A stretch of DNA of 64,000 nt from Streptomyces ferrugineus. Lineage in GTDB: Bacteria > Actinomycetota > Actinomycetes > Streptomycetales > Streptomycetaceae. Location: NCBI RefSeq assembly GCF_015160855.1, contig NZ_CP063373.1, positions 5,890,001 to 5,954,000 of the forward strand, in the 5' to 3' direction. The position numbers and the translations under genes are program-made. Of the stretch, positions 36,466 to 45,462 are shown one piece after another; within the stretch, counting starts at the first letter, position 1, and each line of letters opens with the position of its first letter. A model generated the notes under the pieces. That model was not told the DNA's origin. It was given only the letters and a program-made list of their open reading frames with translations, and did not search any database.

Positions 36466-38025
36466 TCACCGGTGGCTGAACCACGCCATCGACGAGAGCG
36501 CCTTGTCGTCGTAGCCGAACAGGGCCTGGTTCTCCCAGCCGTTGCCGGAGGAGGGGTCGGTCGGGTCCCAGCCGTTGCCCGTGACGGCGGTCCAGGTCGC
36601 CTCCCAGTAGAAGACGCCGAGGCCACGGCCGTTCGGGACGGCCTCCACGATGCTCGTGACGTCGTTCATCCACCGGCGCTGCCCGGCCGTGTTCGCCGGG
36701 TAGCCGGCGACCAGTTCACCGGTGGTGTTGATGATCTCCTCGTGCGCGTCCTCGCTGTCCAGACGGAACGGGTACGCCGTCTCGGCGACGAAGACCGGCT
36801 TGCCGTAGCGGGCGGCCGCGTCGTCCAGGGTCGTCTGGAAGTCGTGGAGCGAGCCGTGCCAGTAGCCGTAGAACGACAGGCCGATCGCGTCGAACTTCAC
36901 GCCGTTCGCGACCGCGCTGTCGAACCACCAGCGGGTGCCGGACAGGTCGCCGCCCTTGGCGAGGTGCAGGGCGACCGTGGTGGACGGGTTGACCGCCTTG
37001 ACCGCGTCGTAGCCGGAGTTGAGCAGACCGGCGAGCTGCGACCAGTTGCTCGTGGAGCCCTCGTTCCACAGCATGCCGCCGTTGATCTCATTGCCCACCT
37101 GGACCATGTCGGCCGTGGTGCCTTGAGCCTTCAACGCGTTCAACACGTCGTACGTGTGGTTGTACACATCGGTCTTGAGTTGACTGTACGAGTGACTGGA
37201 CCAGGCGGCCGGCTTGGACTGCGCGCCCGGGTCGGCCCAGGTGTCCGAGTAGTGGAAGTCGACCAGCAGTTTCATGCCGGCCGCCTTGACGCGCTTGGCC
37301 ATGGCGAGGACACGCGTCTTGTTGTTGTAGCCGTCGGCCGGGTTGACCCAGACTTTCAGGCGCGCGTAGTTCATGCCGGCGTTCCTCAGGATGGTGACCG
37401 CGTCGCCGGTGCTGCCGGAGGCGGTCCTGTAGACGCCGCCCTTGGCCTCGCTCTTGGCGAGGGAGGAGATGTCGGCGCCGTGGATCGAGGTGCCGGACGT
37501 GCCGGACGCGAAGGTCAGGTCGTCGACATTGATCCAGTTGCCCGCGTTCGCGTCACTGTTGATGCTGATCGTGCACTGGTTGCTGGTCACATTGACCGGC
37601 ACGACGATACGGATCCAGCCGCTCGCCGAGACGGGGAGGTCGGTGCGCTGCTCGGCGCCGCCGCAGTTCTTCAGGGCTATGTACGCCGAGTTCTGGCCGC
37701 CGCCGGAGCGAACCCACGCGGTGAGCTTGTAGTTGCCGTTGGTCAGCCCCGACAGGTACTGGTACGTCTCCACCTTGTAAGCGGAGGACGCCCAGTGGCT
37801 CAGCCGGTGACTCCCGCTGCGGCCACCGGACTCCGAGAAGGAGGCGGCGGTCGAGCCGTATTCCGACCAGCCGGCCGGTGTGGCCGCGCCGGCGCCGTCG
37901 GACTCGAAGCCGCCGTTGGTGAGCGTGTCGGCCGCCGAGGCGGTCTGCGCCGGCAGGGCGGTGAGAGCGAGCCCCGCGGTGAGCGGCGGCAGCAGGGCTT
38001 TGAGGGTGCGTCTGGGATGGAACAT
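36466..38025 (-). CDS. Secreted arabinogalactan endo-beta-1,4-galactanase (GH53)
   Basis: 519 residues. A signal peptide (1-32, ending TASA-AD) is followed by a carbohydrate-binding jelly-roll module at about 34-175, with two cysteines, and a GH53 TIM barrel from about 180. Acid/base Glu313 is in VQVGNEINGG and nucleophile Glu415 in VFVAETAYPF. The enzyme is exported and cuts beta-1,4-galactan of pectin into oligosaccharides. It is downstream of the GH42 gene across a strong hairpin, and it belongs functionally with the divergent ABC importer. Confidence 0.94.
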   Translation of the reverse strand: MFHPRRTLKALLPPLTAGLALTALPAQTASAADTLTNGGFESDGAGAATPAGWSEYGSTAASFSESGGRSGSHRLSHWASSAYKVETYQYLSGLTNGNYKLTAWVRSGGGQNSAYIALKNCGGAEQRTDLPVSASGWIRIVVPVNVTSNQCTISINSDANAGNWINVDDLTFASGTSGTSIHGADISSLAKSEAKGGVYRTASGSTGDAVTILRNAGMNYARLKVWVNPADGYNNKTRVLAMAKRVKAAGMKLLVDFHYSDTWADPGAQSKPAAWSSHSYSQLKTDVYNHTYDVLNALKAQGTTADMVQVGNEINGGMLWNEGSTSNWSQLAGLLNSGYDAVKAVNPSTTVALHLAKGGDLSGTRWWFDSAVANGVKFDAIGLSFYGYWHGSLHDFQTTLDDAAARYGKPVFVAETAYPFRLDSEDAHEEIINTTGELVAGYPANTAGQRRWMNDVTSIVEAVPNGRGLGVFYWEATWTAVTGNGWDPTDPSSGNGWENQALFGYDDKALSSMAWFSHR

Positions 38026-38064
38026 CGTCGTCCGTCGTCCCTTCGACGTGGGGATGGGGGGCGG

Positions 38065-38104
38065 CCCCTCCGCCCGCGGCTCGCGGCACGCGCGGGCGGA
38101 GGGG
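38065..38104. terminator. 14-bp perfect stem between GH42 and GH53 genes
   Basis: CCCCTCCGCCCGCG (38065-38078) pairs with CGCGGGCGGAGGGG (38091-38104), loop 12 bases, in the 86-bp gap. On the minus strand it may attenuate or stop transcription between the beta-galactosidase and galactanase genes, or stabilise the upstream mRNA end. Confidence 0.6.
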
Positions 38105-38111
38105 AGTCGGC

Positions 38112-40133
38112 TCAGCCGTCGAGTCGCACGACCCGGACGGCTCCGGCGGGGACCTCGAGGCGGCCCGCGGCGCGTTCACCGGTCAACAGCTCGGTGCCGG
38201 GCGCCTCCAGCGGCACCTTGGCGTCGGAGTCGGTGTGGTTGATCGCGAACAGGAAGCTGCCCGACTCACCGGCGCGGCGCACCACCTCGACATCGCGGGG
38301 AAGGTCGGCACGCGGTGCGACCTGGGCGTCCTCGATCGCCCAGCCGAGCAGCGCGTCGAGGCCCTCGACGCCCAGGCGGGTGGAGACGTACCAGGCGGTG
38401 CCCTCGCCGAGGCGGTGCCGGGTGACGGCCGGGTGGCCGGCGGTCAGTCCGTCGGCGTAGGTCCAGACGGTCTCGGCACCGCGCGGGACGACGAACTCCG
38501 TCCACACGTCGCCGCTCAGCTCGGAGCCGTCGGGGCCGGTGATGCGCACCAGCTGGTCCTGGAGCAGCGGGGAGAACTCCTCGATCGTCAGGCCGAGGAC
38601 GTCTCGCAGCGGCCCGGGGTAGGCGCCCTCGTGCACGGCGTCGTGCTCGTCGACGATGCCGGAGAAGTACGACACGACGAGGGTGCCGCCGTTCTCGACG
38701 TACCGGCGCAGATTACGGCCGGCCGCCTCCGTCATCAGGTACAGGGCCGGCACGACGACAAGGGGATGGGCCGACAAGTCGGCTTCCGGGTGGGCGAAGT
38801 CGACCGTGAGGTGGCGGTCGTAGAGCACCTCGTAGAAGGCGTCGGCGCGCTCGCGCGGGTCGTGGTCCTCGCTGGGGCGCCAGTCGAGGTTCTGCGCCCA
38901 CCAGGAGTTCCAGTCCCACAGCATCGCCACGTCGGCCCGGGTGCGGGTGCCGCGCAGAGGGCTCAACGAGTCGAGGGCGGCGCCGAGTTCGACCACCTCG
39001 CGCCATACACGCGTGTCCGTGCCGCCGTGCGGGACCATCGCCGAGTGGAACTTCTCGGCGCCGCGCCGGGACTGGCGCCACTGGAAGAACATGGCGCCCT
39101 CGGAGCCGCGCGCGACATGGCCGAGGGAGTTGCGGGCCATCTGGCCGGGGGCCTTGGCGGGGTTGCGGGGCTGCCAGTTGACGCCCGAGGTGGAGTGCTC
39201 CAGGAGGATCCAGGGCGCTCCCCCGGCCACCGAGCGGGTGAGGTCGGCGGCCATGGCGAGGTTGACGTGGGTGCGGCGGCCGTCGGTGATCAGGTAGTGG
39301 TCGTTGGTGACGATGTCGACCTCACGGCCCCAGGCCCAGTAGTCGACGGAGTCGCACTGGCTGAGGGCCGTCATGAAGTTGGTGGTGACCGGGACACCGG
39401 GCGAGAGGCGGTGCAGGATGTCCCGCTCCATACGGAAGTTCTCGCGCATCGTGGCGTCGGCGAACCGCTTGTAGTCCAGTGCCTGGGCCGGGTTGACCGA
39501 CGTCGGGGTCGTGCGCGGCGGGTTGATCTCCTCCAAGTTCGCGTAACGCTGGCCCCAGAAGGCGGTGCCCCAGGCCTCGTTGACCGCGTCGACGGTCTCG
39601 TGAGTCGCCGCCAGCCAGCGGCGGAAGTGGGCGGCGCAGGAGTCGCAGTAGCAGGCCGAGACGGGGACGCCGTACTCGTTGTGCACGTGCCACATCGCGA
39701 GGGCCGGGTGGTCACCGTAGCGTTCGGCGAGCTTGGTGGTGATGGTGGCGGCCGCCGCCCGGTAGTCGGCGTTGCTGTGGCAGATCGCGGCGCGGGAGCC
39801 GAACTCGTGGCGCACGCCGTCCGCCGTGACGGGCAGGGCCTCGGGGTGGGCCCGGTAGAACCACACCGGCGGGCACACGGTGGGGGTGCCCAGGTCGACG
39901 CGGATGCCGTGCTCGTGCAGCAGGTCGAGGACGCGGTCGAGCCACCCGAAGTCGTACACCCCGGGTGAGGGTTCCAGCAGGGCCCAGGAGAAGATCCCGA
40001 CACTCACCATCGTGACGCCGGCCTCGCGCATCAGCCGGACGTCCTCCCGCCAGACGTCTTCCGGCCACTGCTCGGGGTTGTAGTCCCCACCGAAGGCGAG
40101 CCCGGTCAGGCCCCTGGGGGTGGTCTCCGGCAT
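38112..40133 (-). CDS. Cytoplasmic GH42 beta-galactosidase
   Basis: 673 residues, ATG after GGGAGAG. The GH42 TIM barrel starts GGDYNPEQWPEDVWREDV. Acid/base Glu153 is in HVHNEYG, and a zinc site is formed by Cys118, 161, 163 and 166 (CYCDSC). The nucleophile Glu is in ILLEHSTSG. A trimerisation domain and a small C-terminal beta domain follow. It has no leader, so it degrades imported galacto-oligosaccharides. Its promoter faces the ABC transporter operon. Confidence 0.94.
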   Translation of the reverse strand: MPETTPRGLTGLAFGGDYNPEQWPEDVWREDVRLMREAGVTMVSVGIFSWALLEPSPGVYDFGWLDRVLDLLHEHGIRVDLGTPTVCPPVWFYRAHPEALPVTADGVRHEFGSRAAICHSNADYRAAAATITTKLAERYGDHPALAMWHVHNEYGVPVSACYCDSCAAHFRRWLAATHETVDAVNEAWGTAFWGQRYANLEEINPPRTTPTSVNPAQALDYKRFADATMRENFRMERDILHRLSPGVPVTTNFMTALSQCDSVDYWAWGREVDIVTNDHYLITDGRRTHVNLAMAADLTRSVAGGAPWILLEHSTSGVNWQPRNPAKAPGQMARNSLGHVARGSEGAMFFQWRQSRRGAEKFHSAMVPHGGTDTRVWREVVELGAALDSLSPLRGTRTRADVAMLWDWNSWWAQNLDWRPSEDHDPRERADAFYEVLYDRHLTVDFAHPEADLSAHPLVVVPALYLMTEAAGRNLRRYVENGGTLVVSYFSGIVDEHDAVHEGAYPGPLRDVLGLTIEEFSPLLQDQLVRITGPDGSELSGDVWTEFVVPRGAETVWTYADGLTAGHPAVTRHRLGEGTAWYVSTRLGVEGLDALLGWAIEDAQVAPRADLPRDVEVVRRAGESGSFLFAINHTDSDAKVPLEAPGTELLTGERAAGRLEVPAGAVRVVRLDG

Positions 40134-40160
40134 GGATCTCTCCCGTTTGAGTCGATCATT

Positions 40161-40174
40161 TGGGAACGTGCACA
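40161..40174. promoter_or_regulatory. Second LacI-type operator candidate
   Basis: TGGGAACGTGCACA matches 11 of 14 bases of the main operator TGTGAACGCTCACA. It lies 28-41 bp before the GH42 start, so it may serve that divergent gene. Confidence 0.4.
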
Positions 40175-40221
40175 CACTCGATCGGCGGTGCGAGCCCAAC
40201 ATAACCGCACAGCAACAACCA

Positions 40222-40250
40222 TTGACAAGTGTCCGGGATGTTTCTCTACT
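40222..40250 (+). promoter_or_regulatory. Promoter of the galactan ABC operon
   Basis: Perfect -35 TTGACA (40222-40227), 17-base spacer and -10 TCTACT (40245-40250). The expected start of transcription lies inside the LacI-type operator immediately downstream. The leader to ATG 40318 is about 60 bases. Confidence 0.65.
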
Positions 40251-40264
40251 GTGAACGCTCACAG
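40249..40264. promoter_or_regulatory. LacI-type operator of the galactan regulon
   Basis: CTGTGAACGCTCACAG, palindromic except one position, with the central CG typical of LacI/GalR sites. It overlaps the end of the -10 box and the start of transcription. Repression by the LacI-family protein at 43468 is inferred. Confidence 0.65.
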
Positions 40265-40317
40265 AAGCATGGCAGGTCTTCGCAACGGGCGGAGACCCCA
40301 GGTCAGGGGAGAGATCC

Positions 40318-41646
40318 ATGCCCATCACGAAGCGCCGGCGGCCCTTTGTCAGAAGTGTTGCTGTGTCCGTCGCCGTCGCCCTCGGCGCCACCGCCCTCGC
40401 CGCGTGCGGCTCCGAGGACGACAGCGAGACCGAGTCCGGCCCCGTCTCGCTGACGTACTGGACCTGGACGCCCGGCATGGACAAGGTCGTCGACCTGTGG
40501 AACAAGGGCCAGGGCAAGAAGGACCGGATCACGGTCACGGTGAAGAAGCAGGCGTCCGGCGACACGCTGGTCACCAAGATCCTCACCGCGCACAAGGCCG
40601 GCAAGGCCCCGGACCTGGTGCAGGCCGAGTACCAGGCGCTGCCGACACTGGTCAGCAATGACGCGGTCGCGGACATAGCGAGCGAAGTCGGCGACGCCAA
40701 GGGCAAGTTCGCCGACGGCGTCTGGCAGCAGACCACGCTGGGCACGGACGCGGTGTACGCGGTCCCCCAGGACATCGGGCCGATGATGTTCTACTACCGC
40801 GAGGACCTGTTCGAGAAGTACGGCCTGTCGGTCCCGGCCACCTGGGAGGAGTTCGCCGAGACGGCCCGGGCGCTGAAGAAGAAGGCCCCGGACACGGACC
40901 TGACCACGTTCTCCGCCAATGACTCCGGCCTCTTCGCGGGCCTCGCCCAGCAGGCCGGCGCCAAGTGGTGGACGACCTCCGGCGAGAAGTGGAAGGTCGG
41001 CATCGACGACGCCGCCTCCCAGAAGGTCGCGGGGTTCTGGGGCGACCTCGTCAAGGAGGGCGCCATCGACAACCAGCCCATGTACACGCCGGCCTGGAAC
41101 AAGGCGCTGAACACCGGCAAGCAGATCGCCTGGGTCAGCGCGGTGTGGGCCCCGGGCACGCTGACCACGGCCGCGCCCGACACCAAGGGCAAGTGGGCCA
41201 TGGCCCCGCTCCCCCAGTGGTCCGAGTCGCAGAACGTCACCGGCAGCTGGGGCGGCTCCTCCACCGCCGTCACCACCGACTCGGGGCACAAGGCGGCCGC
41301 CGCGAAGTTCGCCGCCTGGCTGAACACCGACGACGCCGCCCTCCAGGCGCTGGCCAAGGAGAGCGGCATCTACCCGGCCGCCACGAACGCCCAGACCAGC
41401 GGCGCCTTCGCCACCCCGCCGGACTACTTCTCGAACCAGTCGGACTTCTACACCAAGGCCGCCGAGATCGCGAAGACCACCGCCCCGTCCGCCTGGGGCC
41501 CCAACGTGAACGTCGCCTACACGACCTTCAAGGACGCCTTCGGCAAGGCCGCCAAGGACAAGTCGGACTTCGCCGCCGCGCTGAAGACCATGCAGGACGA
41601 CACGGTCGCCGACCTCGAGAAGCAGGGCTTCGAGGTCGCCGAGTGA
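40318..41646 (+). CDS. Sugar ABC transporter substrate-binding lipoprotein
   Basis: 442 residues. A type II signal peptide with lipobox LAAC (cysteine near residue 30) is followed by a family 1 extracellular solute-binding fold: LTYWTWTPGMDKVVDLWN, TAHKAGKAPDLVQAEY, PQDIGPMMFYYREDLFEKYG and PATWEEFAETARALKK. It sits on the outer face and delivers galacto-oligosaccharides (inferred from GH53/GH42 neighbours) to the permeases. It is first in the operon; the stop overlaps the next start as GTGA. Confidence 0.93.
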   Translation: MPITKRRRPFVRSVAVSVAVALGATALAACGSEDDSETESGPVSLTYWTWTPGMDKVVDLWNKGQGKKDRITVTVKKQASGDTLVTKILTAHKAGKAPDLVQAEYQALPTLVSNDAVADIASEVGDAKGKFADGVWQQTTLGTDAVYAVPQDIGPMMFYYREDLFEKYGLSVPATWEEFAETARALKKKAPDTDLTTFSANDSGLFAGLAQQAGAKWWTTSGEKWKVGIDDAASQKVAGFWGDLVKEGAIDNQPMYTPAWNKALNTGKQIAWVSAVWAPGTLTTAAPDTKGKWAMAPLPQWSESQNVTGSWGGSSTAVTTDSGHKAAAAKFAAWLNTDDAALQALAKESGIYPAATNAQTSGAFATPPDYFSNQSDFYTKAAEIAKTTAPSAWGPNVNVAYTTFKDAFGKAAKDKSDFAAALKTMQDDTVADLEKQGFEVAE

Positions 41647-42566
41647 CCACCGCAAGCCGGAAGGCGTACGGGGTGAAGGGGGCCCCGTACGCCTTCCTCC
41701 TCCCCGCAGCCGTCCTCTTCCTCCTCTTCTTCGCCCTGCCCATCGGCTACGCGATCTGGCTCAGCTTCCGCAAGGTGAAGGTCTCCGGGCTCGGCCTCGG
41801 TTCCGGCGCTCGTAAGGAGGTCTGGGCCGGCCTGGAGAACTACACGGACGCCCTCACCGACAGTGAGCTGGTCAACGGCGCGCTGCGCGTCCTCGGCTAC
41901 GGCTGCATCGTGGTGCCGGTGATGCTGGGCCTGGCCCTGCTGTTCGCGCTGATGCTGGACTCCGACAAGGTGCGCCTCGCGCCCTTCACCCGGCTCGCGA
42001 TCTTCCTGCCGTACGCCATCCCGGGCGTGGTGGCCGCGCTGCTGTGGGGCTTTCTGTACCTGCCGGACGTCAGCCCGTTCTACTTCGTGCTGGAGAAGCT
42101 GGGCCTTCCGCAGCCGGACCTGCTGGACGGCGGTCCGCTGTATCTCGCCCTCTCCAACATCGCGGTGTGGGGCGGCACCGGCTTCAACATGATCGTCATC
42201 TACACCTCACTCCAGGCCATTCCGGCCGAGGTGTACGAGGCGGCGAAGCTGGACGGCGCCACCCCGCTGCAGATCGCGCTGCGGATCAAGATCCCGATGG
42301 TGGCGCCCTCGCTGGTGCTGACCTTCTTCTTCTCGATCATCGCCACGCTCCAGGTGTTCAACGAGCCGACCACCCTGAAGCCGCTCACCAACTCCGTGTC
42401 CACGACCTGGAGTCCGCTGATGAAGGTGTACCAGGACGCCTTCGGCAAGGGCGACATCCACGCGGCGGCCGCCCAGGCGACGATCATCGCCGTGGCCACG
42501 CTGCTGCTGTCCTTCGGATTCCTGCGGGTCGCCAACCGTCGTAACAAGCAGGAGGCAGCCCGATGA
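41643..42566 (+). CDS. Sugar ABC transporter permease 1 (MalF-like)
   Basis: 307 residues with six membrane helices. The EAA motif EVYEAAKLDGATPLQIALRIKIPMV, read in part, contacts an ATPase. GTG start overlaps the binding-protein stop. No ATP-binding protein gene is present in the cluster; in Streptomyces such systems commonly use the shared ATPase MsiK, so that is the likely partner. It forms the channel with the next permease. Confidence 0.93.
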   Translation: MTTASRKAYGVKGAPYAFLLPAAVLFLLFFALPIGYAIWLSFRKVKVSGLGLGSGARKEVWAGLENYTDALTDSELVNGALRVLGYGCIVVPVMLGLALLFALMLDSDKVRLAPFTRLAIFLPYAIPGVVAALLWGFLYLPDVSPFYFVLEKLGLPQPDLLDGGPLYLALSNIAVWGGTGFNMIVIYTSLQAIPAEVYEAAKLDGATPLQIALRIKIPMVAPSLVLTFFFSIIATLQVFNEPTTLKPLTNSVSTTWSPLMKVYQDAFGKGDIHAAAAQATIIAVATLLLSFGFLRVANRRNKQEAAR

Positions 42567-43471
42567 GCTCCCTCGCCGTCGGCAAGGCCGACACGGCCGC
42601 GGGTGTCACGCCCGGCGCCGCCCGGAGCCGACCGCCGCTGCGCCGCCGGATCGCGCTGGTGCCGACCGCCGCTCTGCTGCTCGGCGCGCTCTACTGCCTG
42701 CTGCCCGTGGCGTGGGTGGTGATCGCGGCGACGAAGTCCGGCAGCGAGCTGTTCGCCACGTTCACCTTCCTGCCGGGCACCGGCTTCGCGGACAACGTCT
42801 CGGACCTGAACGCCTACCGCGACGGCGTGTACTGGCAGTGGATGGGCAACTCCGCTCTGTACGCCGGTCTCGGCGCCCTGCTGTCGACGCTCGTCTCGGC
42901 GTTCAGCGGCTATGCGCTGGCCGTCTACCGCTTCCCGGGCCGCGAGGCGATCTTCAACACGCTGCTCGCGGGCGTGCTGATGCCGCCGGTCATCCTCGCC
43001 GTCCCGCAGTACCTGCTGCTGGCGAAGGCCGACCTGACGGACGCGTACCTGGGTGTGCTGCTGCCGCAGATCCTCTCGCCGTACGGCGTCTACCTCTCGC
43101 GGATCTACGCGAGCGCGGCCGTCCCCGCCGACGTCGTCGAGGCCGGGCGGATGGACGGGGCGGGCGAGTGGCGGATCTTCACCAGGGTGGCGCTGCCGAT
43201 GATGGTGCCCGGCATGGTCACCGTGTTCCTGTTCCAGTTCGTGGCGATCTGGAACAACTTCCTGCTGCCGTACATCATGCTCAGCGACGACGAGAAGTTC
43301 CCGATCACGCTGGGTCTGTTCACGCTCCTCGAACAGGGTGCCAACACTCCGGCGCTGTACACGCTGGTGATCACCGGCGCGTTCCTCGCGGTCATCCCGC
43401 TGGTCGCGCTCTTCCTGGTCATCCAGCGGTTCTGGAGCCTGGATCTGCTCTCCGGGGCCGTAAAGTCATGA
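42563..43471 (+). CDS. Sugar ABC transporter permease 2 (MalG-like)
   Basis: 302 residues with six helices. The EAA loop is DVVEAGRMDGAGEWRIFTRVALP, read in part. The start overlaps permease 1 by ATGA and the end overlaps lacI by ATGA, so the four genes are tightly coupled. The C-terminus ends SLDLLSGAVKS, as usual in this subfamily of carbohydrate permeases. Confidence 0.93.
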   Translation: MSSLAVGKADTAAGVTPGAARSRPPLRRRIALVPTAALLLGALYCLLPVAWVVIAATKSGSELFATFTFLPGTGFADNVSDLNAYRDGVYWQWMGNSALYAGLGALLSTLVSAFSGYALAVYRFPGREAIFNTLLAGVLMPPVILAVPQYLLLAKADLTDAYLGVLLPQILSPYGVYLSRIYASAAVPADVVEAGRMDGAGEWRIFTRVALPMMVPGMVTVFLFQFVAIWNNFLLPYIMLSDDEKFPITLGLFTLLEQGANTPALYTLVITGAFLAVIPLVALFLVIQRFWSLDLLSGAVKS

Positions 43472-44499
43472 CCATGAGCAACACGGGGGGCCGACGCAGG
43501 CCGCCGACGATCCACGACGTGGCGCGCGTGGCCGGAGTCTCACGGGGCACCGTCTCGCGCGTGCTCAACGGCGGGCACTACGTCAGCCCGGCCGCCCAGG
43601 AGGCGGTCAACGCGGCGATCCGCAAGACCGGTTACGTCGTCAACCGGCATGCCCGCTCGCTGATCACGGGGCGTTCGGACTCGGTCGGCTTCCTGCTGAC
43701 CGAGCCGCAGGAGAGGTTCTTCGAGGACCCCAACTTCAACGTCCTGCTGAGCGGTTGCACGCAGGCGCTCGCCGCGCACGACATCCCGCTGCTGCTGATG
43801 CTGGCGGGCACGAAGGACGAACGGCGACGCATAACGCGGTACATCACCGCCGGTCATGTCGACGGGGTGCTGCTGGTCTCCAGCCACTCCGGTGACCGGG
43901 TCGCCGAGGAGCTGCGCGAGGCCGGTGTGCCCCTCGTGCAGTGCGGCAAGCCCATGGGGCCCGGCTCCAAGGTGAGCTATGTGGCGGCGGACGACCGCGA
44001 CGGCGCCCGTGACATGGTGCGCCACCTGCTGTCGCTGGGCCGCCGCCGGATCGGCGTGGTCAGCGGCCCGCTGGACACGCCGGGCGGTGTCGACCGTCTC
44101 GCCGGGTACAAGGAGGTGCTCACGGAGGCGGGCGTCGAGATCGACGAGCGGCTCATCGTCTCCGGCGACTACAGCCGGGCCAGCGGCGAGGAGGGCGCCG
44201 AGCGGCTGCTGGCGCAGGCCCCGGACCTGGACGCCGTGTTCGTGGCCTCCGACCTGATGGCACAGGGCGCCCTGGCGGCGCTGCGCCGGGCGGGCCGCCG
44301 GGTGCCCGAGGACGTCGCCGTGGGCGGCTTCGACGACTCGGCCGCGGCGACCGAGGCCAAGCCCGCCCTCACCACGATCCACCAGCCCTACGACCGCATC
44401 AGCGCCGAGATGGTGCGGCTGCTGCTCGCGCAGATCGGCGGGGAGGACCCGGCGGCGGTGATCCTGCCGACGGAGCTGGTGAAGCGCGATTCGACGTGA
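43468..44499 (+). CDS. LacI-family repressor of galactan utilisation
   Basis: 343 residues. The N-terminal HTH is TIHDVARVAGVSRGTVSRVL with hinge; the periplasmic-binding-like effector domain runs about 65-335 (DSVGFLLTEP, GGFDDSAAATEAKPALTTIHQP in parts). It is the last gene of the ABC operon, coupled by ATGA to permease 2, so it regulates its own synthesis. Operators are found at 40249-40264 and possibly 40161-40174. The inducer is probably galactose or a galacto-oligosaccharide. Confidence 0.92.
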   Translation: MTMSNTGGRRRPPTIHDVARVAGVSRGTVSRVLNGGHYVSPAAQEAVNAAIRKTGYVVNRHARSLITGRSDSVGFLLTEPQERFFEDPNFNVLLSGCTQALAAHDIPLLLMLAGTKDERRRITRYITAGHVDGVLLVSSHSGDRVAEELREAGVPLVQCGKPMGPGSKVSYVAADDRDGARDMVRHLLSLGRRRIGVVSGPLDTPGGVDRLAGYKEVLTEAGVEIDERLIVSGDYSRASGEEGAERLLAQAPDLDAVFVASDLMAQGALAALRRAGRRVPEDVAVGGFDDSAAATEAKPALTTIHQPYDRISAEMVRLLLAQIGGEDPAAVILPTELVKRDST

Positions 44500-44506
44500 C
44501 GGCGTG

Positions 44507-44563
44507 CGGGGAGCGAGCGGGCCGCGACCGGTCAGGAATCGAGAAGCCGCCCGCCGCTCCCCG
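44507..44563 (+). terminator. Hairpin downstream of the galactan operon
   Basis: CGGGGAGC-GA-GCGGG (44507-44521) pairs with CCCGC-C-GCTCCCCG (44550-44563), with a 28-base loop. It lies 8 bp after the lacI stop codon and is the natural end of the operon. No T-run, as often in Streptomyces. Confidence 0.5.
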
Positions 44564-44620
44564 TCCTAGCGTGAAACCACCGACGAGAACCGTCGGCGCA
44601 GATCACGTCAGGAGGACGTC

Positions 44621-44971
44621 ATGACCGCCGGAGTCAGCACGATCATCTACCCCGTCAAGGACCTCGACCGGGCGAAGGCCCTGTTCGGCGCCCTGCTGCG
44701 GACGGAGCCGTATGCGGACGAGCCGTACTACGTCGGCTACAAGGACGCCGGACAGGACGTCGGCCTGGACCCCAACGGGCACGCCAAGGGCATGACCGGC
44801 CCGGTGCCCTACTGGCACGTGGCCGACATCCGGGCGACCCACGCGGCCCTGCTGGAGGCGGGCGCCGAGCCGCTGCAGGACGTGCACGACGTCGGTGGCG
44901 GCAGGCTGATCGCCTCCGTGAAGGACGCCGACGGCAATCTCGTCGGGCTGCTCCAGGACCCGACCGGCTGA
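44621..44971 (+). CDS. VOC-superfamily (glyoxalase-like) protein
   Basis: 116 residues, ATG with GGAGGAC 5 bases upstream. Paired beta-alpha-beta-beta-beta modules: STIIYPVKDLDRAKALFGALL then YWHVADIRATHAALLEAGAEP and KDADGNLVGLLQDP, the usual VOC pattern. Such proteins are glyoxalases, dioxygenases or drug-binding proteins. The metal-binding residues cannot be assigned with confidence. It is monocistronic, 121 bp after lacI. Confidence 0.85.
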   Translation: MTAGVSTIIYPVKDLDRAKALFGALLRTEPYADEPYYVGYKDAGQDVGLDPNGHAKGMTGPVPYWHVADIRATHAALLEAGAEPLQDVHDVGGGRLIASVKDADGNLVGLLQDPTG

Positions 44972-45011
44972 GCCCCGGACCGGCTCGCCGTACCCCGTCT
45001 CTTGCGCGCGC

Positions 45012-45029
45012 ACTAGTTGCACGGGCAAC
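45012..45029. promoter_or_regulatory. MarR-type operator candidate upstream of the MarR gene
   Basis: ACTAGTTGCAC (45012-45022) is identical to part of the palindrome at 5485-5504. Overlapping it, GTTGCAC-GGGCAAC (45016-45029) is an inverted repeat with one mismatch. The element lies 30-48 bp before the MarR start, the expected place for autoregulation. Confidence 0.55.
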
Positions 45030-45059
45030 AAATGGCCGAATCGGTGTTACCGTGCGGAT

Positions 45060-45449
45060 ATGGCAGCGAAAACGGCCGACGCGGGGCTCGAGGAACGGTG
45101 GCGGGACATCCTGTCGGTGCACGCGCGCACCATGTGTGAGATCGACCGGGTCCTGCATCCGCACGGCCTGGGCGCGAGCGACTTCGAGGTGCTCGACATC
45201 CTCGTGTCGGCGACGCCCGAGGAGGGCGGGCAGTGCCGGGTGCAGAACCTCGCCGGCCGGGTGCATCTCAGCCAGAGCGCGCTGTCGCGGCTGATCGGCC
45301 GGCTGGAGAAGGACGGCCTGCTGGAGCGTTCCGTGTGCGCGGAGGACCGGCGCGGCGTGTTCGTCACCCTCACCCGCAAGGGGCGTGACCTGCACGCCGA
45401 GGTCCTGCCGTTGCAGCGCGAGGCGCTGGCCCGGATGCTCGGCGGCTGA
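45060..45449 (+). CDS. MarR-family transcriptional regulator
   Basis: 129 residues, ATG 45060. Winged helix with the MarR core CRVQNLAGRVHLSQSALSRL then IGRLEKDGLLERSVCAEDRRG, the D-x-R-G wing being diagnostic. N- and C-terminal helices form the dimer. A cysteine near the N-terminus (HARTMCEID) could allow redox sensing, though this is speculation. It is convergent with the pqqB remnant. Targets may include itself and the fadH region, which share an 11-mer. Confidence 0.88.
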   Translation: MAAKTADAGLEERWRDILSVHARTMCEIDRVLHPHGLGASDFEVLDILVSATPEEGGQCRVQNLAGRVHLSQSALSRLIGRLEKDGLLERSVCAEDRRGVFVTLTRKGRDLHAEVLPLQREALARMLGG

Positions 45450-45462
45450 CGGCCGACGGCGG

